NCBI RefSeq assembly: GCF_003259905.1
Contig: NZ_QLMG01000006.1
Location: 1-64,000, forward strand
Origin: Salipiger aestuarii
GTDB lineage: Bacteria; Pseudomonadota; Alphaproteobacteria; Rhodobacterales; Rhodobacteraceae
Reading direction: 5' to 3'
Length of the DNA stretch: 64,000 bases
The position numbers and the translations under genes were made by a program. Shown piece by piece: positions 1-7,936 of this stretch. The stretch's first letter is position 1. Each line of letters begins with the position of its first letter. A model generated the notes under the pieces. That model searched no databases. It was given only the letters and a program-made list of their open reading frames with translations, and had not been told where the DNA came from.

Positions 1-51
1 ATCCTCGGTGGACAGGATCTCGATCCGGGGTGTGACCGTAAGGTCGACCAT
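1..51 (-). CDS. possible 5' end of a gene running off the window edge
   Basis: An ATG at 49-51 on the minus strand opens a frame that stays open to the edge and reads MVDLTVTPRIEILSTED. The residue composition looks like a real protein start, and it lies on the same strand as the decayed hydroxypyruvate isomerase and the sugar kinase upstream. No strong Shine-Dalgarno sequence is visible. Seventeen codons are too few to assign a family, and the start is a guess. Confidence 0.35.
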   Translation of the reverse strand, partial: MVDLTVTPRIEILSTED

Positions 52-189
52 AACGTCGGACTTATCATCGCCTCCAACGCCCCGTCAGACGGCCCCCGCC
101 GGAGGGATACAAAGGAAGGCTGCCCCGGTGCGCATCGCACCAGGGACTTGCGCCGCCCCACGCCGCAAGAGACGCGCGGGGCAGCCACG

Positions 190-745
190 GGCAATTCGGG
201 TCTCCGGTGTCCGGCGCGCCACGGTCCGGGCGGTCGGCGATCCGCACTTGCGCGATCAGCGGCGCATGGTCGGTGACGCGGCGCAGCAGGTCGCCTTGCA
301 TGAACGACACATGATCGCGATCGAACGGGATTCCGGGGTTCGGTCAAACACCCGCGGGCGGCGGGGTCTCGGCCTGTTCGACGCGGCCAAGATGATAGCC
401 GGACAGATCGCGGGGGGTATCGGTTCAATCCGGATGGCGATGGCGTCGCGCGCCGCCAGATCGCAGCTCGGGTCGCGGGGCAGGGCGAGGTTGCCGCGCA
501 ACGCGTCCTCGGCACCGGAATCCCCGTTATTGCGTCCGGCGTAAGGTGGATCCGTCCGGCCCCGGTGGCTGGCGCATGATCCACCGCGCGCGATGGCGTC
601 GCGCCCCTGCGGACGGCAAGGCGCCGCGCGGCAAGCCCGACCGGATGGGCGTCCGGATCGCCCGGCGTGGTGTTTGTCGCCAGCGTCGAAAGGCCGGTGT
701 CGGGCTGCACCGTCGCACCACCGCCGACGGGCCGGGCTGGCTGCC
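190..745 (-). pseudogene. hyi: decayed hydroxypyruvate isomerase (Hyi-like) gene
   Basis: No intact frame covers this stretch, but pieces of a Hyi-family TIM-barrel protein appear in order on the minus strand in different frames. They are LATNTTPGDPDA (resembling the LINTPPGD segment), GRIHL, an AIRIEPI piece, then after a frame change PRDLSGYHLGRVEQAE, an in-frame stop near 345, and FDRDHVSFMQGDLLRR followed by PLIAQVRIADRPDRGAPDTG. In intact relatives the equivalents are IEPI-N-PRDIPGYHL, FDCYH, MEGDL and HVQIADVPGR. The N-terminal quarter and the C-terminus are not recognisable. At least two frameshifts and one stop are needed. Intact Hyi interconverts hydroxypyruvate and tartronate semialdehyde. 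Its position after a kinase and an FAD oxidase fits an old glycolate/hydroxy-acid operon. The family call is made from memory of the motifs. Confidence 0.7.
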
Positions 746-760
746 GGTGCTGCGTGCGCG

Positions 761-1672
761 TCAAAGTCCCTCGGGGGCAGAGGGCACCAACGCCCCCGGC
801 GACTGGATCACCCGCGACGCCAGCCGCATCGCCTGCACTGCCGAATCGGACAGCGTCTTGCCCGTCGCAAGGCCCGCCAGCAGCCCGGCGGCGAAACTGT
901 CGCCCGCCGCCGTGGTGTCGACGATGGGGTCGACCGGATGCGCCCGCACCCGCGATTCGCCCGCCTGCGCCTGCCAGAGCACCAGGTCTCCGCCGCCCTG
1001 CTTTACCGCGACCAGATCCGCGCCGTGGTCCCGGTAGCGCCGAAGTGTCTGCGCGGGGTCGGTGTCGCCGAACAGGATCTGTTCCTCGTCGAACGACGGC
1101 AGCACGATGTCTGCGGTGCGCGCGCCCATGGTCAGCCCCGCGCGCATCGCCTCGGGGCTTTCCCACAGCTTGGGGCGCAGGTTGGTGTCGAACACGACGA
1201 TGGCGCCGCGCTTGCGGGCCTTGGCCAGCGCCCCGCAGAACACCTCGCGGCTTTTGGGGGGCAGGATGGCCAGGGTGATGGCCGAGAAATGGATCACGTC
1301 GCGCCCCCTGAGCGCCCCGTCGAGCCATTTCAGATCGTCGCCAAGCGTGCGCGCGGCGGACTCGCCGCGCCAATAGGAAAAGCTGCGCTCGCCGTTCTCG
1401 GTGGTGATCATGTACAGGCCGACCGTCCGGTCGGGCACCCGGCGAATGGCGGACACGTCGATGCCTTCGCCCGCAAGGAACGCCAGCATCGCATCCGAAA
1501 TCGCGTCGGTGCCGACGCAGGTGGCATAGCCCACCGTCCAGTCCTGCGGCAGCAGCCGCCGCATGTACCACGCGGTGTTGAACGTATCGCCCGCGAAACC
1601 CCGGCGGTACAGCCCGTCGCCCGCATTGGACAGTTCCACCATGCATTCGCCAAGGGCCAGAAAGGCGCTCAT
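761..1672 (-). CDS. kdgK: PfkB-family sugar kinase, probably 2-dehydro-3-deoxygluconokinase
   Basis: A 303-residue ribokinase/PfkB-fold kinase, the usual length for KDG kinases. The N-terminus has a substrate-side G-E motif (ALGECMVEL), and the anion-hole/catalytic motif DTTAAGDSF lies near residue 252, with the Asp as general base. The SYWRGESAAR stretch is typical of the KdgK subgroup. KdgK phosphorylates 2-keto-3-deoxygluconate with ATP in the cytoplasm. The ATG at 1672 lies 3 bp after the stop of the FAD-linked oxidase gene, so the two are probably co-transcribed. The substrate is inferred from subgroup resemblance; another keto-sugar acid is possible. Confidence 0.8.
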   Translation of the reverse strand: MSAFLALGECMVELSNAGDGLYRRGFAGDTFNTAWYMRRLLPQDWTVGYATCVGTDAISDAMLAFLAGEGIDVSAIRRVPDRTVGLYMITTENGERSFSYWRGESAARTLGDDLKWLDGALRGRDVIHFSAITLAILPPKSREVFCGALAKARKRGAIVVFDTNLRPKLWESPEAMRAGLTMGARTADIVLPSFDEEQILFGDTDPAQTLRRYRDHGADLVAVKQGGGDLVLWQAQAGESRVRAHPVDPIVDTTAAGDSFAAGLLAGLATGKTLSDSAVQAMRLASRVIQSPGALVPSAPEGL

Positions 1673-1675
1673 TCG

Positions 1676-3073
1676 TCAGTCTCCGTTCTTGCCCGAAGGC
1701 GCAATCGTTTCTGGCAGCATCTTTCCGGGGTTGAGGATGCCGGCAGGGTCAAAGGCTTCCTTGATCCGTGCCATCCAGTCAAGCGCGGGCCCGTGTTCGG
1801 CCGACATGTATTTCTGCTTGCCGATGCCGATGCCATGCTCGCCGGTGACCGTGCCGCCAAGCCGCAGGGCGGTTTGCGCGAGGATGCCGGAATAGTCCAT
1901 GACCTTTGCCACCATTGCCGCATCGGCGGGATCGTAGCGCAGCCCGCAATGAAAATTGCCATCGCCCACATGGCCCACGATGGTGCACAGCAGACCGCGC
2001 GCCGCCGCTTGCGCGCGCGCGACGCTGACTGCCTCGGCCAGGCGCGAGATCGGCACGCAGACATCCGTGGACAGGGTCTTTTTGCCTGCGCCGGGATCAA
2101 GCGCGGATATCGCGGGCAGGGCGCTGTGGCGCAGGGCCCAGAGTGCGGTGCGGGCCTCGGGGGTGTCGGCCTCTTGCCAGTTGCCCGCCCCGCTGTCGGC
2201 GGCAATCTCGCGAAAGCGGGTGACCTGACCGCGCACCGCCTCGGGGGCGCCGTGAAATTCCAGGAACAGATGCGGCTTTTCCGGCAGTCCGGCGTCTTGA
2301 GCCAGGTTGAACCCGCGCACCATCATTTCGTCCACCAGCTCGATGCGGGCAAGGGGCAGGCCGCTTTGAATGGTCAGGATCACGCAATCCACCGCATCCG
2401 CCACGGTTTCGAAATGGCAGGTGGCGCTGGCGATGGCCTCGGGGATGCCGTGCAGTTTCAGGGTCAGTTCGGTGATCAGGCCCAGCGTGCCCTCGGACCC
2501 CACCAGCAGATGGGTCAGATCATAGCCCGCTGACGATTTGCGCGCCGCCGTGCCGGTACGGATGACCGACCCGTCGGCCATCACCGCCTCTAGCGCCAGC
2601 ACATTGTCGCGCATGGTGCCGTAGCGCACGGCGGTGGTGCCGCTGGCGCGCGTCGCCGCCATGCCGCCCAGCGACGCATCGGCGCCGGGGTCGATGGGAA
2701 AGAACAGACCCGTGGCGCGCAGGCCCTGGTTCAGTTGCTTGCGGGTCAGGCCCGGCTGGATCACCACGTTCATGTCCTCGGGGCGGACCTCAAGCAGCTT
2801 GTTCATGCGGGCGAAATCGACGCTGACGCCGCCTTGTGTCGCAAGGTGCTGTCCCTCCAGCGAGGTGCCAGCGCCGAAGGCGACGATCGGCACTGAGTGG
2901 GCGGCGCAGATGCGCACGATCTGCGCAACCTCCTGGGTGTCTTGGGGAAAGGCGACCGCGTCGGGCAGGATTTCGGGGTAGTGGCCATCGTTCTGGCCGT
3001 TCTGGCAGCGCGCGGCATCGGCGGTGGTAAAGCGCGGGCCAAGCAGCTGGGCGAGGGCCTCGAAAGCGGACAT
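1676..3073 (-). CDS. FAD-linked oxidase, D-lactate/glycolate dehydrogenase (GlcD/Dld-like)
   Basis: A 465-residue flavoprotein of the PCMH/GlcD family. The FAD-binding PCMH core includes VAFGAGTSLEGQ (residues 64-75) and a GGMAATRASGTTAVRYGTM loop that follows the FAD pyrophosphate region. The C-terminal FAD-oxidase cap contains GHVGDGNFHCG and GEHGIGIGKQKYM, hallmark motifs of D-2-hydroxyacid dehydrogenases. The protein oxidises a D-2-hydroxy acid such as D-lactate or glycolate and passes electrons to a quinone or cytochrome. I chose the ATG at 3071-3073 because the FAD-domain protein begins naturally there; the frame is open much further upstream, but that part is antisense to the divergent operon. 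Next to kdgK and the hyi remnant it suggests hydroxy-acid catabolism. The exact substrate is not determinable. Confidence 0.85.
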   Translation of the reverse strand: MSAFEALAQLLGPRFTTADAARCQNGQNDGHYPEILPDAVAFPQDTQEVAQIVRICAAHSVPIVAFGAGTSLEGQHLATQGGVSVDFARMNKLLEVRPEDMNVVIQPGLTRKQLNQGLRATGLFFPIDPGADASLGGMAATRASGTTAVRYGTMRDNVLALEAVMADGSVIRTGTAARKSSAGYDLTHLLVGSEGTLGLITELTLKLHGIPEAIASATCHFETVADAVDCVILTIQSGLPLARIELVDEMMVRGFNLAQDAGLPEKPHLFLEFHGAPEAVRGQVTRFREIAADSGAGNWQEADTPEARTALWALRHSALPAISALDPGAGKKTLSTDVCVPISRLAEAVSVARAQAAARGLLCTIVGHVGDGNFHCGLRYDPADAAMVAKVMDYSGILAQTALRLGGTVTGEHGIGIGKQKYMSAEHGPALDWMARIKEAFDPAGILNPGKMLPETIAPSGKNGD

Positions 3074-3107
3074 GGGGGCCTCCGGGGCCGTTGGGAAGGG
3101 GTCTTGC

Positions 3108-3125
3108 AATCGGGTATACCAAGCC
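3108..3125. promoter_or_regulatory. possible GntR operator between divergent operons
   Basis: The 87-bp gap between the FAD oxidase (minus) and the SDR operon (plus) contains an 8-bp palindrome, ggtatacc at 3113-3120, in the context cgggtataccaag. Operators of FCD-type GntR regulators often have a TGGTATACCA-like core, and such a regulator is encoded two genes downstream. Its position would allow control of both divergent units. This rests on motif resemblance only. Confidence 0.35.
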
Positions 3126-3160
3126 CGAAGAGTGGTGCAAGCAGGCGGAGGGGATAAGGC

Positions 3161-3922
3161 ATGGCGCAGAGGGTTGCGCAGAACATGGCGCAGGGCATCG
3201 TGATCACGGGGGCGGGCAGCGGCATCGGGCGGGCCTGCGCGCAGGCATTCCTGGGGGCGGGCTGGCGTGTGGCGCTGGTGGGGCGGCGCGAGGCCAACCT
3301 GCGCGAGACGGCGAACGCGGATGCCAATGCGCTGATCGTGCCGTTCGATGTGGCCGATCCGGGCGCGGTGGATGCGGGGTTCGCCAGCATCACCGACAAC
3401 TGGGGGCGCATTGATGCGTTGTTCAACAACGCGGGCATTTTCAACAAGGGCGCGCCGATTGATGAGATCGCGGTGGACGACTGGCTGGCGCTGTGCGGCG
3501 TGAATATCTCGGGGATGTTCCTGTGCGCGCGCGCCGCGTTCGGCCAAATGCGGCGGCAAAGCCCACAGGGTGGGCGGATCATCAACAACGGGTCGATCTC
3601 GGCCCATGTTCCGCGCCCCGGATCGGCCCCCTATACCATGTCGAAACATGCGGCCACCGGGCTGACCAAGTCGCTCAGTCTTGACGGGCGGCCCTTTGGC
3701 ATCGCCTGCGGGCAGATCGATGTGGGCAACGCGATGACGGACATGGCCGCCCCCATGGCGACGGGCGTCACGCAGGCCAACGGCGACACCGCGCCCGAAG
3801 CGGTGATGGACGTGGAACACGTCGCGTCGACCGTGCTGCACATGGCGTCGCTGCCCCCGGATGCCAATGTGCAGTTCGTCACGGTGATGGCGACGGCGAT
3901 GCCGTACATCGGGCGCGGCTGA
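3161..3922 (+). CDS. short-chain dehydrogenase/reductase
   Basis: A 253-residue classical SDR. The Rossmann motif GAGSGIG is at residues 17-23, NNAG near 89-92, a catalytic Ser at 145 or 147 in NNGSISAH, and the YxxxK motif at Y158 and K162. Start ATG 3161 follows a purine-rich ggaggggataa; a second MAQ at residue 9 is an alternative start. It is the first gene of an SDR-GntR-FAH operon (3 bp to the regulator). Such a trio is typical of sugar-acid degradation, where the SDR oxidises a 2-keto-3-deoxy acid and the FAH protein cleaves the diketo product. The substrate (for example 2-keto-3-deoxy-L-fuconate or -rhamnonate) is an inference. Confidence 0.85.
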   Translation: MAQRVAQNMAQGIVITGAGSGIGRACAQAFLGAGWRVALVGRREANLRETANADANALIVPFDVADPGAVDAGFASITDNWGRIDALFNNAGIFNKGAPIDEIAVDDWLALCGVNISGMFLCARAAFGQMRRQSPQGGRIINNGSISAHVPRPGSAPYTMSKHAATGLTKSLSLDGRPFGIACGQIDVGNAMTDMAAPMATGVTQANGDTAPEAVMDVEHVASTVLHMASLPPDANVQFVTVMATAMPYIGRG

Positions 3923-3925
3923 AAC

Positions 3926-4603
3926 GTGAACGACGCGCCGGTCCTTGCCCAGCAGATCGCCGCGCGGTTGCGCCGGTCGATCCTGCGCGGCACGCTGCCG
4001 CCGGGGGCGCCGCTGAAGGAACGTGATACCGCCGCCGCGATGGGGGTCAGCCGCACGCCGATGCGCGAGGCGATCCGCGTCCTGGCGCAGGAAGGGCTGG
4101 TGGTGCTGCGCCCCGCGCGCAGTCCCATCATAGCCCGGCCCACCATCAAGGAGGTGTGCGACCAGATCGTCGTCCTGCGCACGCTGGAAACGCTGTCGGC
4201 CCGTCTGGCCTGCGCGGCGGCGACCGGGGACGATCTGGCCGACATCGCCCGGCTGCACCGCGCGCTGGCCGAAAACTGCGACGCACTGGATGCGCTGGAT
4301 GCCTTCGAGCTGGACATGGGGTTTCACCGGCGCATCGCTCAGGCCTCGGGCAATGCGGCGCTGGCCGAAACCCACGACGCGTATCTGGCCCGGCTGTGGC
4401 GCGCGCGCTATCTGTCTGCCCGGATGCGCCGCAACCGCGCGCGGGTGGTGGGCAACCACAGCGACTTGCTGACCGCGCTGCTGGCCCGGGACGAGGCCGC
4501 CGCGGTGGCCGCCGCCCAGGCCCATCTGGCCGGCATGGAAGACGACATCGTCACGGCGTTGCGCGCCGAGAACCAAGATCAAGGCAAGGAGAACGAGACA
4601 TGA
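3926..4603 (+). CDS. GntR-family transcriptional regulator, FCD type
   Basis: A 225-residue regulator. The N-terminal winged HTH spans about residues 5-70, with the recognition region KERDTAAAMGVSRTPMREAI, and an all-helical FCD ligand-binding domain follows. FCD metal-type residues are present (DMGFHRRIAQASGN, and HSDLLTALLARD near the C-terminus). It starts at GTG 3926, 3 bp after the SDR stop, and its stop overlaps the start of the FAH gene (ATGA). FCD regulators sense small organic acids and usually repress the adjacent operon. It probably controls this operon, perhaps also the divergent kinase/oxidase pair. Confidence 0.88.
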   Translation: MNDAPVLAQQIAARLRRSILRGTLPPGAPLKERDTAAAMGVSRTPMREAIRVLAQEGLVVLRPARSPIIARPTIKEVCDQIVVLRTLETLSARLACAAATGDDLADIARLHRALAENCDALDALDAFELDMGFHRRIAQASGNAALAETHDAYLARLWRARYLSARMRRNRARVVGNHSDLLTALLARDEAAAVAAAQAHLAGMEDDIVTALRAENQDQGKENET

Positions 4604-5439
4604 AACTGATGCGCATCGGCCCCAAGGGGCAGGAACGGCCCGTGGTGATGGACGCGAACGGCGGGCTGCGCGATCTGTCGGGCGTGGTGCCCGATTTCGC
4701 CGGGGCCGGCGTGTCGCTGGCCGCGATCGACGCGATCCGCGCGCTGGACCTCACCACGCTGCCCGAACTGCCCGCGGGTGCGCGCATCGGGTCCTGCCTG
4801 GCGGGGGTGCCGAATTTCTACTGCATCGGGCTGAACTATGCCAGGCACGCCGCCGAAACCGGCGCGCGGATTCCTGCCGAACCGATCCTGTTCACCAAGG
4901 CGGTGTCGTCGCTGTCCGGGCCGAATGACGCGGTCAGCATCCCGCCGGGGTCGACGAAATCCGATTGGGAGGTCGAACTGGGCGTGGTGATCGGCGCGCC
5001 CTGCTGGCAGCTGTCCGAGGCTGACGCGCTGTCGCGCGTGGCGGGCTATTGCGTGGTCAACGACCTGTCGGAACGTGAATGGCAGATGGAACGCGGCGGC
5101 CAGTGGATCAAGGGCAAATCCGCGCCGGGTTTTGGCCCCTGCGGGCCGTGGCTGGTGACGGCGGACGATGTGCCCGATCCGCAGGCGCTGGCCCTGTCGC
5201 TGGATCTGAACGGGGCGCGGGTGCAGGACAGCGACACCTCGGACATGATCTTTGGCGTGGCGCAGATCGTATCGTACCTGAGCAAATTCATGGAACTGCT
5301 GCCCGGAGACCTGATTTCCACCGGGACGCCGTCGGGCGTGGGGCTGGGCATGAAGCCGCCGCGCTTCCTGCGCGCGGGCGACACCATGGCGCTGCGGGTC
5401 GAGGGCCTTGGCGAACAGCGCCAGGACGTGGTGGCGTAA
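4600..5439 (+). CDS. fumarylacetoacetate hydrolase family protein (diketo-acid hydrolase/ureidoglycolate lyase-like)
   Basis: A 279-residue FAH-fold protein. The C-terminal catalytic domain starts around residue 70 (CIGLNYARHA). Metal ligands are visible as E124 and E126 in DWEVELGVVIG and D155 in VVNDLSERE. The family signature GTPSGVG lies near residue 245. Lengths of 270-290 are normal. FAH-fold enzymes cleave C-C bonds of diketo acids with Mg2+ or Mn2+. Together with the SDR the best match is 2,4-diketo-3-deoxy-L-fuconate/rhamnonate hydrolase; ureidoglycolate lyase is the other common annotation, but no purine genes are nearby. The ATG overlaps the regulator's stop. Confidence 0.82.
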   Translation: MKLMRIGPKGQERPVVMDANGGLRDLSGVVPDFAGAGVSLAAIDAIRALDLTTLPELPAGARIGSCLAGVPNFYCIGLNYARHAAETGARIPAEPILFTKAVSSLSGPNDAVSIPPGSTKSDWEVELGVVIGAPCWQLSEADALSRVAGYCVVNDLSEREWQMERGGQWIKGKSAPGFGPCGPWLVTADDVPDPQALALSLDLNGARVQDSDTSDMIFGVAQIVSYLSKFMELLPGDLISTGTPSGVGLGMKPPRFLRAGDTMALRVEGLGEQRQDVVA

Positions 5440-5458
5440 CGCGCGACACAGATGAAAA

Positions 5459-5482
5459 CGCCGCCCCGACGTCGGGGCGGCG
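5459..5482. terminator. bidirectional terminator between FAH gene and erpA
   Basis: A perfect 24-bp palindrome (cgccgccccgac and its complement) lies between two convergent genes, 19 bp after the FAH stop and 13 bp beyond the erpA stop. It is GC-rich without a strong U-tract on either side, so termination strength is uncertain. Confidence 0.7.
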
Positions 5483-5495
5483 CCGAAAGCGCGGC

Positions 5496-5819
5496 CTACA
5501 TCGAAAAGCTGGTGCCGCAGCCACAAGAGCTGGTGGCGTTCGGGTTCTCGATCACGAACCGCGCGCCGATCAGCTCATCGGTGAAATCAATCACCGCGCC
5601 GGTGAGAAAGGGCAGCGACACCTCGTCGATCACCACGCGCTGGTCGCCCCGGGACAGGACAAGGTCGTCCGACGCGCTGTCGTCGAGCTTGATTTCGTAC
5701 TGAAAGCCCGAACAGCCGCCGCCCTCGACCGCGACCCGCAGGGCCTTGCCCTGGGCGCCGGCGCCGATTTCTTCTAGCCGCGCATAGGCGCGTTCCGTAA
5801 CGGTAGGAGGAAGGTTCAT
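5496..5819 (-). CDS. erpA: iron-sulfur cluster insertion protein ErpA (HesB/IscA family)
   Basis: A 107-residue A-type Fe-S carrier of standard length. The three conserved cysteines are present: C36 in GGGCSGF, and C99 and C101 in the C-terminal CGCG motif. These proteins receive [Fe-S] clusters from the scaffold and deliver them to apo-enzymes. It is divergent from dgt (107-bp gap with both promoters). The erpA|dgt pairing is the usual arrangement in Rhodobacteraceae. Confidence 0.93.
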   Translation of the reverse strand: MNLPPTVTERAYARLEEIGAGAQGKALRVAVEGGGCSGFQYEIKLDDSASDDLVLSRGDQRVVIDEVSLPFLTGAVIDFTDELIGARFVIENPNATSSCGCGTSFSM

Positions 5820-5925
5820 GGCCAGTCTCGCAAGTGTTTAATTCCTGACGTAATGGCAATATAGGGATGCGCGCAGCACGCGGCAACCGGGCGTCTTCGG
5901 TCGTGCTGTCAGGAAAGGGCATATC

Positions 5926-7098
5926 ATGGCGATCTACGCTTGCGATCCGCAACAGGCGCGCGGACGGCGCGTGCCGGAAGAGGAAAGCGCCTTTCGGTCG
6001 TGCTTTCAACGTGACCGCGACCGGATCATCCATTCCTCGGCGTTCAGACGGCTCAAGCACAAGACGCAGGTGTTTGTCGAACACGAGGGTGATTTCTACC
6101 GTACGCGCCTGACCCACACGATCGAGGTGGCGCAGGTGGCGCGCACCATGTGTGGCGCTTTGGGGCTGAACACGGACCTGACCGAAGCGGTGGCGCTGGC
6201 GCATGATCTGGGCCACACGCCGTTCGGCCACACCGGAGAGGATGCGCTGGCCGCGCTGATGGCCCCTTACGGCGGGTTCGATCACAACGCGCAGGCGCTG
6301 CGCATCGTGACCTCGCTGGAACGCCACTATGCGCAATTCGACGGGCTGAATCTGACCTGGGACACGCTGGAAGGCATCGCCAAGCACAACGGCCCGGTGC
6401 TGCCGCTGACGCCGGGGGCGGTGCTGCCGGCGGCGCTGGCCGATTACAACGCGCTGCACGATCTGGAACTGCACACCCATGCCAGCGCAGAAGCACAGGT
6501 GGCGGCGCTGTCTGACGACATTGCCTACAACAACCACGACCTTCAGGACGGGCTGCGCGCCGGGCTGTTCACCGAAGACGAGATCGCCGAACTGGCCCTG
6601 ATCGGTCCCGCCTATGCGCAGGTCGACCGGCTTTACGTCGGGCTTGATCCCTATCGCCGCCGTCACGAGGCGCTGCGGCGGGTGTTCGGCTATATGGTGT
6701 CCGACGTGATCGACACATCGGCGGCGCGCCTCGCGGCGGCGGCGCCGGACGGGCCGGACGCCATCCGCACCCTCGGGCATCCGGTGATCGCCTTTTCCGA
6801 CGGCATGCGGGGCAAGATCCGTGAAATCCGGCAGTTCCTGTTCACCCGCATGTACCGCGCCCCGTCGGTGATGGAGGTACGCCAGAAGGTGACGCAGGCG
6901 GTGGACGAGCTGTTTCCGCTATACATGGCCGACCCGTTGCTGCTGCCCCAGCGATGGCAAGCCGACATCGCCGCCTGTGCGGGGCAGGCGGCGCTGGCGC
7001 GGATCGTCGCGGATTACATCGCCGGGATGACCGACCGCTACGCCTTGCAGGCCCACGCCCGGCTGACCGGAACCGACGTGCTGCACGACCGCCATTGA
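5926..7098 (+). CDS. dgt: deoxyguanosinetriphosphate triphosphohydrolase-like protein
   Basis: A 390-residue HD-domain dNTPase. The HD metal ligands are visible: H64 in RLTHTIEVAQVA and H93-D94 in AHDLGHTPFGHTGE, plus a later D in SDDIAYNNHD. It removes triphosphate from dNTPs (dGTP in characterised relatives), limiting nucleotide pools. Family length is about 380-400. In related genomes argS usually follows directly; here about 3.5 kb intervenes. Confidence 0.92.
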   Translation: MAIYACDPQQARGRRVPEEESAFRSCFQRDRDRIIHSSAFRRLKHKTQVFVEHEGDFYRTRLTHTIEVAQVARTMCGALGLNTDLTEAVALAHDLGHTPFGHTGEDALAALMAPYGGFDHNAQALRIVTSLERHYAQFDGLNLTWDTLEGIAKHNGPVLPLTPGAVLPAALADYNALHDLELHTHASAEAQVAALSDDIAYNNHDLQDGLRAGLFTEDEIAELALIGPAYAQVDRLYVGLDPYRRRHEALRRVFGYMVSDVIDTSAARLAAAAPDGPDAIRTLGHPVIAFSDGMRGKIREIRQFLFTRMYRAPSVMEVRQKVTQAVDELFPLYMADPLLLPQRWQADIAACAGQAALARIVADYIAGMTDRYALQAHARLTGTDVLHDRH

Positions 7099-7285
7099 CG
7101 GCCCGGTCTGGAGCCCGCGGCGTGATTTCGCGTCATGCCCGGGCGGGCGCTGCCCCCCGCCGCGCCAGTGCCGGGCTAATTCGTGTCCTGCCCGCACCGT
7201 GCTCTTGCGCGGGGGGGCGAAACATGCAGCCTCTGGCGCCGGGGCTCCCGGTCAAGGGGTCGTCAGGGCAGGCAAGGGAGCAGGG

Positions 7286-7936
7286 GTGACGCGCCTTTTC
7301 GGAGTGTCGGTGTTTACGGGCAAGGTCGTGCTCGTGTCGGGGGCGGGGCACCCGCTGGGCCGCGCCATGGTGCGCCGCCTGTCCGGTTTTGGCGCCCGCA
7401 TTGTCGCCATCGATACCGAGGCCCAGGCGATGCACCGGCTGGCCGCGCACCGGCCCGACCGCATCGAACCGCTGGCGCTGGACCTGACCGACCCCGAGGC
7501 CTGCATGATCCTTGGCGAAAGCTGGGGGGGCGAACCGTTGCACCTGGTCTACGATTTCTCGGCGCTGAACGCGGGCAAGGGCGGCATCGGGCAGGTGGCC
7601 GCGCGCAGCGACGGCCTGCTGACATCCATCGCCCGGGGGCTTCGGGCCGGGCCGGGCCGGGCCATCGTCGGGCTGCCCGACGACGAGGACGGCGCGGTGT
7701 CGGGGATGCTCGCCGCCATGGTGCGCCAGTGGAATGCGGCCCTTGCCCCGGCGAAATTGCACGGCGTGACGATTTCCGGGGCGACGAAGCACTGGACAGC
7801 GGCGCGTCTCACATCATCTGGTGACCTGATGCTGGCGCTGTCGCACCCGGTCACGCGCGCTCTTGCCGGGGGCGTCGTGATGAAGGATGGCGCCTGGGCC
7901 GAGGCCACTGGAAAGGACGACGATGGCGGTTGCTGA
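7286..7936 (+). CDS. degenerate short-chain dehydrogenase-like protein
   Basis: A 216-residue Rossmann-type protein. VVLVSGAGHPLGRAM near residues 14-28 matches the SDR NAD(P)-binding glycine motif, but no YxxxK or upstream catalytic Ser is seen where it is expected. It may therefore have lost oxidoreductase chemistry. GTG 7286 is chosen because AAGGGAG sits just upstream; the frame is open earlier (TTG/CTG codons from about 7199). The 3' end overlaps the antiporter gene by 14 bp, so the two are likely translationally coupled. Its function is unknown; a role linked to the antiporter is speculative. Confidence 0.65.
   Translation: MTRLFGVSVFTGKVVLVSGAGHPLGRAMVRRLSGFGARIVAIDTEAQAMHRLAAHRPDRIEPLALDLTDPEACMILGESWGGEPLHLVYDFSALNAGKGGIGQVAARSDGLLTSIARGLRAGPGRAIVGLPDDEDGAVSGMLAAMVRQWNAALAPAKLHGVTISGATKHWTAARLTSSGDLMLALSHPVTRALAGGVVMKDGAWAEATGKDDDGGC

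Noticed and set aside
3074-4582. Upstream extension of the FAD-linked oxidase to a 968-residue protein
   Set aside because: The upstream part runs antisense to the SDR, GntR and most of the divergent operon and is arginine/proline-rich without family pattern; the FAD domain begins at ATG 3073.
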